The notes beneath the pieces were generated by a model. The model did not search any database. It saw only the letters and a list, made by a program, of their open reading frames with translations, and was not told where the DNA came from. A stretch of 64,000 nt of DNA, taken from the NCBI GenBank assembly GCA_963513935.1, contig OY740769.1, forward strand, positions 109,223,762-109,287,761, given 5' to 3'. This document shows, piece after piece, positions 39,901 to 52,200 of this stretch; position 1 is the stretch's first letter; each line of letters opens with the position of its first letter. This DNA is from Aphrophora alni (Eukaryota; Arthropoda; Insecta; Hemiptera; Aphrophoridae). The translations under genes were made by a program, and so were the position numbers.

Positions 39901-42900
39901 ATAAAAAAAAAAAAAAAACCAGTTTATACAATTTACATGTAGAAAAATCAATTGTTTTTATGAAAAAAAATTTTCTGAAAAGTTAGGCTTATTTTGACAA
40001 ATTCACCAAAATATTAATATTATAGAAAACATAACTTGTTATATATCATTTTTGTGAGAAAAGTGCAGAAAATGTATCTGTGTAAATGAAAAAAATTATA
40101 TGTAACAAGTTTGGAGTTAGTATGTCAGGAATCAAATAAATCGTGTAATAACCGAACCTAATAACCACAAAAAAGCCTATATTACCATATAACTAATAAT
40201 ATATTATATAATTTTAGAAAACTTTTATTAGAAAAATTAAATTTTTATGAAATAAGTACACAATAGCTGTAAAGTTAAGCTTATTTTATAATAATTCACC
40301 AAAAATGTTGATTTAATTCAAAATCCAACTTCTTATATACCATTATTTAGAGAAATGAACGTAAAATTGAACTGTGAATTTATAAGTTTTCAATAATGAT
40401 ACAGACCAAAGTAATCAAGAATGAGAAAAGTTATCAAATGGCAAAAAAATTTAACCTAAAATCATCAACAAACTTGTTTAAAAATTTGTTTAGACTATTA
40501 AAACACTTATAATAGTTGTAGAATATAGTTGTGAAGATAAATCTGTATCAAAACATATCAACAAAACATAATAAATTTTAAAATGAAAAACACTCTAAAC
40601 ATAATCTACAACACACTAAACGAACCGGACAGCAGCAGCTGTTATATTGGTAAAGCTACACCTTGTAGCTTTAGCATGAAAGTCACCAGACACAGTTGTA
40701 ATGGCATCTTTGGTTGTGCAGACCAATCCAAATATTAGTAGTACAGGGGAATGAAATAAAACATTCGACAGATCTAAAACTATACTTTCCAATGATATAA
40801 AGATCATCAAAAAATTATTACTAATCAATATTTGACATTTTATAAGCAAATCGAAAAGAAAACGGGATTGGTTAATCTTGGTTTCAACTTTGTATAATGT
40901 ATATGTCTAAAAAACTATGACAGCTACGATAATTTTGAATACGTAGTTCTAAAAAGGAAGAAAAATACTATAAAAATTGTGGTATTTAGACAAGTATTAC
41001 CCTTTACACAAAATTATATGATCAATGAGATCATATTTTCTTATATTGCGAAGAACTGAGAAGTGCTCCTTTCTAGCGACAAATTTTTTATTTTTACCTT
41101 TTTCTGTATAGAATTTTGGTTACATGGTTATGAAATCTTGAAACATTACCTTTACAATGATATAAAACACATTCCGATATCATACTATTTACTAGGGTCA
41201 ATATTGAATCGAAACCAATTGTGATTTTTTATAATAGTTATAAACATTTGGAAAACACAGATCGAAAGATGAAGAATCGTTCTATAGAACAGTGTCACTG
41301 TAGATTTGTTAGACAGAAATATGGACTTGTAAAAATAAGACAAAGAATGTGTGGAAATTTGTGTTTTACAACTATGTAGTTGTTGCATTACTTGTTAGCA
41401 GTGAAATACACAAACTTTACCTATTAATTAAATTATATTTACACCATTTTATGGACTTTTGGTTGTATCAATGTGAATCTATGGAACATTAGCTTTAAAA
41501 CAGGCTAAAAATGATTACGTTACGATGATATTTACTAGGATAAAATTAAAACAACAATTTTTTTAGTATCAACCACAATGTTTTAATAGAAACTTGCCGA
41601 CCATGGTTTCGCTAGTTAAAGCATTGTCAAGGCTTATACAAGAATGAAACAATAAGGTTCAGTACACAATATATACACATTATAACAATAGCTGGGTTTT
41701 CCCATATAACCTAGATGAGAAAGGTAGAGGAAGGGAGTGGAGAGGAGGGTCAATGACTTGACTTGGTTAATGGTTTCAAAAGTGGGGAATTACTTAAATC
41801 TAATTGTTCATTTAAAACTAACACATTTTTATTTTTAACTAATCTATTAATTTCTAAATTTTCCAGAAGGTTTAATTTTTTAGATTTATTGACTATGTGT
41901 AAAATATCAAAATTTATATTACCATGAAAATCTGAAACATTGTGTGTTTTTAAATGATTAGAAAAACTAGAGTCCTCATGTCCTAACCTCCAACTCCTGT
42001 CATGCTCACTTAATCTAGTTTTAAAATTTCTACCAGTTTGCCCTATATAAGTAGCGTTACAAATTTTACAAGATAATTGATAGACCCCACATTTACTCAT
42101 TTTTGGTATTTTATCTTTACTGTTAATTAACAATTTACCCAAATTATTGTCTACATAAAATGCTGGTTTGCAACTTTTTTTATTTTCCAATAGTTTACCC
42201 AATTTATAACTAATTTGACCAACATAACCTACTTTCCGCCATTTCGTGGATTTGTTATCACACTTACTGGGGAAAATATGTTTTTTGGCAATATTTTTCA
42301 ACTTTTTATTTAACATTTTATCAATTATTTTGTAATCATACCCATTATTATTAGCTATTTCTTTTATACAATTTAATTCCTTAAAATAATCCTCCTTTGA
42401 CATGGGAATATTAATTAAACGATGCAACATACTATGGAAAGCTGCTAGCTTATGGTTAACTGGATGTTGAGAATTGGCGTGAATCACGTTATCTGTAAAA
42501 GTAGGCTTTCTATAGATACTAAAAGTATGTTTACCATTTTCAATTTTGATATTAAGGTCTAAATAACTAATTATGTTTTGCTGACTTATATCCATAGTAA
42601 ATTGTATCGCCTTATTAATAGAATTTAAATAATTAAAAAACAATTGAAGTTGGCGTTCTGAACCATCAAACAAACATATCACATCATCTACATATCTGTA
42701 CCAATAAATTATTTTTTTTTGTTTTTACTTTTAAACAGATTATCTTCAAAAGCGGTCATAAATATCTCTGCTAATAATGGAGATAGAGGTGACCCCATAG
42801 CCAAACCCTCTATTTGTGCATAAAATTTTCCTTGAAATTGAAAATAATTTTGTTTCACACATACATCAATAACATCCATTAACTCTATAATGGTAACAGG

Positions 42901-45900
42901 ATCAACTTTAGAGTTATACAATAATAATTCCACCTTTTCCAAACATTCTTTGACTGGAATGCTGGTAAATAAACTCTTCACATCAAAAGACACAATTTTG
43001 GCGTTAGGGGGTATTTTTACATCTTTAATTTTATTAACTAGCTCTAATGTATTAATAATTCCATGTTTCGACTTAAACTTAGATGTAGTTTTTAAGAAAT
43101 CATTACAAAATTTTGCTAAATTATATGAGGGAGATTGAACAAAAGAGACTACTGGTCTTATAGGAATGTTATGTTTATGTAATTTAGGTAAACCATAGAG
43201 TCTAGGTGCTAACGGATTCATAATGGGTAAAATATATTGGTGAGAATTATTAAATATACAACTGTTATTAACTATTGTCGACCTTACATTTTTACCATTT
43301 GTCTTAGTAGGATCACCTTTTAACAATTTAAATGAAGAACTACTTAATAAATCCTGAACTTTGTCCGTGTAATTATCCAAAGTTAAAATCACTATTGAAT
43401 TACCTTTATCGGCTTTTGTTAATACTAAATTATTTTCTGAAATTTTTTCCTTTATGTTTTTTATGACTTTGACTTCTTTGTTGTTGAAGAAATTAGATTT
43501 ATTACTGTTAGCAAACTCTTCTTTAATTAAATCCGAACTAATATGTTTAGAAGTAGTATCAGTACCTAGAGCTAATTCTACATCTATGGCTAAATTTTCA
43601 AACTTTGATCCATTTGGTTTAAGTATCGGAGAATACTTTAACCCTTTGGATAATAAATTAATTTATTATCCAAAGGGTTAAAGTATTCTCCGATACTTAA
43701 ACCAAATGGATCAAAGTTTGAAAATTTAGCCATAGATGTAGAATTAGCTCTAGGTACTGATACTACTTCTAAACATATTAGTTCGGATTTAATTAAAGAA
43801 GAGTTTGCTAACAGTAATAAATCTAATTTCTTCAACAACAAAGAAGTCAAAGTCATAAAAAACATAAAGGAAAAAATTTCAGAAAATAATTTAGTATTAA
43901 CAAAAGCCGATAAAGGTAATTCAATAGTGATTTTAACTTTGGATAATTACACGGACAAAGTTCAGGATTTATTAAGTAGTTCTTCATTTAAATTGTTAAA
44001 AGGTGATCCTACTAAGACAAATGGTAAAAATGTAAGGTCGACAATAGTTAATAACAGTTGTATATTTAATAATTCTCACCAATATATTTTACCCATTATG
44101 AATCCGTTAGCACCTAGACTCTATGGTTTACCTAAATTACATAAACATAACATTCCTATAAGACCAGTAGTCTCTTTTGTTCAATCTCCCTCATATAATT
44201 TAGCAAAATTTTGTAATGATTTCTTAAAAACTACATCTAAGTTTAAGTCGAAACATGGAATTATTAATACATTAGAGCTAGTTAATAAAATTAAAGATGT
44301 AAAAATACCCCCTAACGCCAAAATTGTGTCTTTTGATGTGAAGAGTTTATTTACCAGCATTCCAGTCAAAGAATGTTTGGAAAAGGTGGAATTATTATTG
44401 TATAACTCTAAAGTTGATCCTGTTACCATTATAGAGTTAATGGATGTTATTGATGTATGTGTGAAACAAAATTATTTTCAATTTCAAGGAAAATTTTATG
44501 CACAAATAGAGGGTTTGGCTATGGGGTCACCTCTATCTCCATTATTAGCAGAGATATTTATGACCGCTTTTGAAGATAATCTGTTTAAAAGTAAAAACAA
44601 AAAAAAATAATTTATTGGTACAGATATGTAGATGATGTGATATGTTTGTTTGATGGTTCAGAACGCCAACTTCAATTGTTTTTTAATTATTTAAATTCTA
44701 TTAATAAGGCGATACAATTTACTATGGATATAAGTCAGCAAAACATAATTAGTTATTTAGACCTTAATATCAAAATTGAAAATGGTAAACATACTTTTAG
44801 TATCTATAGAAAGCCTACTTTTACAGATAACGTGATTCACGCCAATTCTCAACATCCAGTTAACCATAAGCTAGCAGCTTTCCATAGTATGTTGCATCGT
44901 TTAATTAATATTCCCATGTCAAAGGAGGATTATTTTAAGGAATTAAATTGTATAAAAGAAATAGCTAATAATAATGGGTATGATTACAAAATAATTGATA
45001 AAATGTTAAATAAAAAGTTGAAAAATATTGCCAAAAAACATATTTTCCCCAGTAAGTGTGATAACAAATCCACGAAATGGCGGAAAGTAGGTTATGTTGG
45101 TCAAATTAGTTATAAATTGGGTAAACTATTGGAAAATAAAAAAAGTTGCAAACCAGCATTTTATGTAGACAATAATTTGGGTAAATTGTTAATTAACAGT
45201 AAAGATAAAATACCAAAAATGAGTAAATGTGGGGTCTATCAATTATCTTGTAAAATTTGTAACGCTACTTATATAGGGCAAACTGGTAGAAATTTTAAAA
45301 CTAGATTAAGTGAGCATGACAGGAGTTGGAGGTTAGGACATGAGGACTCTAGTTTTTCTAATCATTTAAAAACACACAATGTTTCAGATTTTCATGGTAA
45401 TATAAATTTTGATATTTTACACATAGTCAATAAATCTAAAAAATTAAACCTTCTGGAAAATTTAGAAATTAATAGATTAGTTAAAAATAAAAATGTGTTA
45501 GTTTTAAATGAACAATTAGATTTAAGTAATTCCCCACTTTTGAAACCATTAACCAAGTCAAGTCATTGACCCTCCTCTCCACTCCCTTCCTCTACCTTTC
45601 TCATCTAGGTTATATGGGAAAACCCAGCTATTGTTATAATGTGTATATATTGTGTACTGAACCTTATTGTTTCATTCTTGTATAAGCCTTGACAATGCTT
45701 TAACTAGCGAAACCATGGTCGGCAAGTTTCTATTAAAACATTGTGGTTGATACTAAAAAAATTGTTGTTTTAATTTTATTTAAAATGGAATACCACCAAG
45801 TACCTACGGTCTCTAGCATAAACATATTTACTAGGGTAAATGTTATAGTGAAAAAAAGTGATTTCTACTGCTCTGTAAGCTGCTTACCTGTCCAGACACA

Positions 45901-46181
45901 TCGCTCATCGGCTCGTTTTGAGTCGTTTGCCACTTCCAGGATTAAAAGATTGTTAGTTTGTAATTTTGAAATAATTTTACTGTTGATCAATTTCAAATCA
46001 AGATAATTAGAACATGTTTATTTTATGCATGAATTTAAGTGATAAAAATCAATTTTTTGGAATGTTTCAATGTTGGATTTCAAAAACAATTAGTTTAAAT
46101 TTAGCAATTATAAGAAATATACATTTAGCTCCTGCCATCATTTTAATCAGAAATTTTCTATTTAAGGTTCAACTTATTGTA

Positions 46182-46234
<53 letters not shown>

Positions 46235-49200
46235 AGATTTAAAGAAAAAATGTAATTTTGAAGTTCCCTAAACTCATAGAAATTATTTTACAATGAGATC
46301 AATGTATAGATTGGACAATAAGGAATATAATACACTATTCTCAAATTTTAGTTTGTGGTTACTATTTACCTTCATCTTTAGGCCTTAAAATAGGGCTTTT
46401 AATAGAAATTTGAAGGCATTTTGCTATAGGAGCAAATGTTAAAGTTGTGGTACCTCCAAGAACCCCTATGTTAACAGTCAGAAGTGGAAAGATTAGTTTT
46501 TAAAGACATATTATTGTGAATTAATATAATGTACTGATTATATGGAATATATAACTTATATGTGAATGTTAGTTTTGAAGGTTTAAGGTTCTGGTTACTA
46601 GCATCATCAGAACAAATGGAGATTAAAACCAAGCGGATACATTCCAATACAAATTGAGCGAATTGATGTATAAAAGTAATAGAAACAAATGCTAAGGTAC
46701 AGATCAAGTAAGGGTTTTGATTTAAAGCAAACGGTACCATATGTCAAAGACCAATAAATGGTGAAAAATAACGAAGAGAAGAATTTGTGTTTATGGACAC
46801 ATAATTTGTAAAGTATACATGTGTGAAATTGTATATTTTTACATTTGAATTGAAATTTAATTAATTATTATCAACAGATATTGTTTATTTATCAATTAAA
46901 TTAAAAATAAGTTATTTATTCCTTTTGAATGCTTTACCAGTATGCCCTGATGAAATTTAACTTTATAAAAAGTTGATGTTATAACAACTTACTGCACACT
47001 CCCTTGAAAACATTTGTTGCTTGTTTCTTCATAATTTTTTAATTCAAGTTTTAATGAAACATGTAAAATGGATTTAAAATTAAATAAATTATTATCATTT
47101 GTACAGGAATTAACAATGGATTATCTATTTCAGCACAATGCACTGCGTGGCATCTGTCCTGCGACAGTAAGCCTACTCATGCGCATAATCTCAACAAATA
47201 CCACAAGTAAAGAAATTAGAACAGTTGTCTTGCAATGTTTTGTTGCTATGATTATGGTTCTACATGCTTCACCTCCTCATCAAGTAAGAACAGTAGTATT
47301 ATTATTTATTAATGTTTATTAAGAACAAAATCTTAGTTCAAAAGGACAAACCAACCCTCTAAAAATTCGATCAGACGCAACCTTTATGTGTTCTTACTTG
47401 TCATACACATTAAGGCATTGATTTTTAAGTTCTGGAAATAAATCCACCTAATCAGTATCTTTATTTGTTAATAAGCTAATGTGATAGCCTCCAAGTTGGT
47501 AGAGTGGTTATCACCCTTGCTTTTCAAGCAAGTGGAGACGAATTTGATTCATGCTGTGGTTGAAGATATTAAAAGTGCCTTTTCCCTCAAAAATAGAAAA
47601 TATGCCCCCCCCCCCCCCTATCTGTCTGAATATATTTTAAACTTATGACCAAAAATAACATTACTTCAAAATTGTTTATACATATAAAAATTTTGATTTT
47701 TCCCAAACTTGCAGTAACATTGTATTTTATAAAGATCTCGGTTTGTTAACCAGCATATTTTGTTCAAATGTTTCAAAATGATGGCTATACAGAATCTTAA
47801 AAATAAATCATATCTCGGTTTACATTTAAAAATTGTTTATTTCCCTATATAAAAGAGCAAGTAAAACAAAAACATTAAAATAATTTTTAAAGTTAACTTA
47901 TACGACATTCAGTTTTTGAGAAACTTATAAACAATACATTTATTATAGTTCTCCAATGCTTTTCTCATAGAATATGTTTCTTTCCACTTATAAAAATAGA
48001 AAATTTGCTTCCGCTTTGTTTAAAGACAATATAATTTCACTTTATCTAGACAAACAACATGATTTATTTTATGCTTTAATCAATTTCACAGAGTTTAGTT
48101 GATTGATTTATTTTATCATATTCTGTTGCAGATAATTTACTACCAAGCTAAAGTACACTAAATTATCAATATTTAGAGTTTTACATTATAAATTGAAATA
48201 CTCATCATAGACACTCGTTTTATACACTTGTAATAAATTGTACAATAGTCTGAAATATATGTATTAATTTTATTACAATTTTTGAATAGTTGATTCAGAC
48301 TCTTTACAATTTTTTGAATAGTATTGATAAATGTAACAATACTAATTGTTAATATACAGATTTGATCTCCTTTAAAGCAAAACCATATCTATCTACATGC
48401 TCAATCCCTTCTCTCTCTCAACTATGTTTAACTTAACACATTTTTAAATAGAATAACGAATAATAAAACCTACCTTTTAAGTATATCAGCATAAAATAAA
48501 ATGTGTAATACAAATGGAAAATTTGAATTTAATGTTTTTTTTTTTTTGTTTTTTTTTGGTGTGCAGACTGAATTACATCATGTTTGGCAGTTAGGTGTTA
48601 ATGTTCTAATTTAGTGAATGTATGGTTATATTTGTGATAATAAACAATGAATGTTTTTCACATGAAGTTATCTTAATGTTTATATATGTTGACACCATTA
48701 AAATAAGTCATTTGAAAATAATCAGTAGGGTATAAAATTTTCTCCTAACTCTTGGGAAATGTGATGGTCGACAAATGGTTCTTGTATTTTCTCTTGTTTG
48801 AAGTCTTCTGACTTGTGGTATTTGAAAACTAAAGAAAAAAGAATCAAGTTACGCCAAAATTATTTTTATTTTCGTCTTGTTTTGATATTTGTGTTTATAC
48901 ATATTTATATAATTTATATGTCATACGTCTTGATGTGAAAATTGGACAAGAAAGAGATGTAAATTTTTGTTGTAGTATTTGTATTTTGTTCCATGCAAGT
49001 AAAAAAAACAAAAACGGTAGAGTGGAAGTTAAAACCCTACATATTTCTATATGGTTTCATATGATAGCATGAATTTAATAATGATGAAATTAATGAACAA
49101 AAAAACAAATGTAGTGTTTTTTGTTCAATTATGTTAATAAAATTATTTTTTTACATTTTAGAGGCAAATAGAAGTGATTTCACTTTTGGAAATGTACCGT

Positions 49201-52200
49201 GATGTGATGATTACATTGATCACCACAGAATTAAATGAAGTGAGATTAGTAACACTCGTCCATCTAGTCCATACATTGAATATAATATTGTTGACTCCAG
49301 GGTCTCTACATTCTCTAATTGTTGAAGCTCATATTATTGATGCACTTCTTAATATGCTTCAACAGTCAGCTGTAAGTATATTTGTAATTTTATGGTTTAA
49401 GCATACAGTTAGCTATTTTATTTTGTAGATGTGTATGGGGTAGGTTTCATGTTAATGCTTGGGTTTTGTGTTATATTGCTGCAGTTCGAAAAAAAAAAGA
49501 AAAGTAGATTAAGTATAAAGTATCCAAAATGGTAATATATTTTTTTAATTACTGAAGAAAGTAAGTCGTTAAAACACAACATTGGCGATAACAAACTAAC
49601 AATTAATTAAGCGTACCTGGTTTTAGTGATACACCTTTTGTCAGTGTTATTGGCATTGCAAAAAAAAATATTGTATTTGGAAAAATCATGGTTATTAGCA
49701 TCGGGCAAACACAATTAATAAATAGAAACAATGAAAAACAAACTAAAAAAAATCATAATTAATAAGAAATGGAATTATGTAAAAAAGGAAATGGAATCTT
49801 ACCAATGTTTAAATAGGAAAATCAATACTTTACAATATTATAGTAATCTAAATTAATAACTTAATTAACAAAAATGTTAACTTAAAGGCCTAGCTTAACA
49901 AAAAATAATGTAGTTTGAAACCATTGTACCCGAAAAATCACCAATAAAATAACATCCTAATGGTATTGATCTTTCAGACCAGAACTTTTTATATTTTTTG
50001 AGTAAATTTAACATAGCACAATTTATAAATTTATTTCAGCCTTGTACAAATTACAATTTGTATGACCATAGTTATATTAAAATTTTTATCAATATATAAT
50101 AATAAAATAATGAACAATAAATTAATCTACAGAGATTAAACAAAACACAAAACAATATAATAAGTACCTACTAATAAATAAATATAAATAAAATAATATT
50201 AACACAAATAAATGATTATTTTTCTTAAATGTCTAGGCTACTTAAAACAAATCAGTACTGAGAGAGTGAAAAACAATATAGGAATAACAGCCTTTAAAGG
50301 AAGCTTGCTGGGACCATTTAGCCTGTGAGGGTGATATTGCAAAACTTTTGCTTCTTTGGAGTTATATAATCATAATTCTCTTTGTTATAAACTGGTTTAC
50401 ATTTAATTCAATTGTATATAATGGTCTTAAAAATATATTATTAACTTGGAATGTTAATAATTCTACATTTTTGAATGCGGTCCTGCAGGTTTTTCGTTTT
50501 TTTTTAAAAACTAGCCATAACCTTAATTTGACTTTTTATAAGCGCAAGACCCTTTGTATTTCTCGACTTGGAGATTAACTCCATATTTCAGATGTGGGTT
50601 AGATAAGGACATAATAATTGTCTCTATAGTGCATTTGAAGTTTTTTAGTACAAAAATTCCAGTTCAAATTTTGGTACATACAGCATCTTTGTGGCTATTA
50701 TATACATGCCTGTCCTAAAATTTTAGTACATTTATTAAATTTCACCTCATTAATGACATTATCACCAAACATAGGTGTTAACAGCATCCTTGGAATTACC
50801 CTAATAAACAATAGCGACAGTTATATTTAGATTATTTTTTTCCATTTAAAAATAAATAATTTTTTATTGATATTACCGCACATTCTAAATGGTTAGAAGT
50901 TTTTAATGTAAATCAGCTAACCGATGTATTGATAATTTAAGACAGCTGTTTGCTCATTTTGGCTTATCTGAACATTTGGCAACAGATAATGGTCCACCAT
51001 TTTCTTCAGTAGAATTTAGGACTTTTTTATTTAATTAATGCAAGAACTCACAGTTATTTGTCTTCTTACGACCGTCTATTCTAAAATTCGATAAAGTATA
51101 CTAAAAATAATATCAAACTTCCATATATGATTCAACAGATGTATCAATTAATGTAGTCTTAAGCAGTATATTGTTTGATTATATAAGTCCTGTTCATAGG
51201 ACAATAAATGAGATTCAAGCCATATTAATGTTTAAGAACTGGATCACATTTAATTCAACTTAATCTGATTCAAGTAGTAGCACGAAAACAAAATAAACAA
51301 ATTTGTAATGCTGGAGCCAGTAAAACAAGAATATTGTATGTTAATCAACTATTACTAGTTGGAGATTATAGATCATTTAAGAAATGGGTAGAAGGAATAA
51401 TTAAGTAAATTAATTTTGTCACAGTAAAAATAAATTTTCGTATTGTTTGGAAATATCACTTAAATCAGTTAATAGGGTTTGATAGTAATTCTTTAGAAAC
51501 TAAAACTTTTTCTACTTCTCATTTATGTACATGATTTGTACTGTATATGGTATAAATAATACCATATACATTGGTATGGAAAATGATGGTTCACCATAGA
51601 ATTTTATGGATATTATAACTGTATTAAATGAAAATATCATAACTCATAACAATGAAACACTTAGAAATAACAGACATTAACTTTTAAGCAGAAGTCTGCA
51701 AATTGAAGAACCAAAATTTGTCAAAGTGAGTCCAAGAAAGACAATATAAAATGTTGAAAGTCAAAATGCACAGCTAGATATCCCATTAAGGAACGGAAAC
51801 CACCTAACTGACTTGAATTTTAAATAATATTATTATGAAGGATATTGAAAAGATTTGTAAATATTCGTTATTATTAATATTGTCATATATTAAAATATAA
51901 GACTTTTTGTGTGATTATTGATAGGCTCAATGAAAATATTTATCCTTTCAACTTTAAATTCTCTCATGGGAATTTAGTATATAATATATTTTTACTCTAG
52001 AAAATTGAATTTAAGTAGATTTAAATTATAAATATTTATACTGTAATACGATTTAGATGTAGTTAGAAAATTGCATTTTCTATTCTATAAGTTCCAAATG
52101 AAAGTTCTTGTCTTAATATATCTGAAACAGACAATATTGGTTCCCAAACTTTCACTCCTGAAATTCAATTTCATATTCTTGTCCTGATTGAATCTTTAAG

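Larger units (their letters stand above)
41540..45779. repeat. Perfect 4,240-bp palindrome built of two Penelope-like elements
   Basis: Position n pairs with 87,319 minus n. The centre lies between 43,659 and 43,660, with no spacer. The ends lie at 41,540 and 45,779, where the next bases (G and T) no longer pair. All parts compared are identical: both predicted protein sets, the centre and both outer ends. Each arm is one 5'-truncated Penelope-like copy with its 3' end outward. Flanking DNA differs on the two sides, although both sides belong to the same diverged tandem-repeat region. No clear target duplication is seen. Confidence 0.95.

Noticed and set aside
40616..40849. 77-codon minus-strand frame
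   Set aside because: No recognisable similarity; it lies in the degenerate repeat field.
43454..43865. Two 75-codon frames around the palindrome centre
   Set aside because: They are antisense shadows of the Penelope ORF; the sense frame begins NLLSKGL at the centre.
42890..44429. 82-codon frames antisense to the reverse transcriptase
   Set aside because: Shadow frames; the other strand carries conserved RT motifs.
41540..45779. Palindrome as a long-read foldback artefact
   Set aside because: Not excluded, but less likely: arms end at the element 3' ends, flanks differ, and similar older pairs exist nearby.
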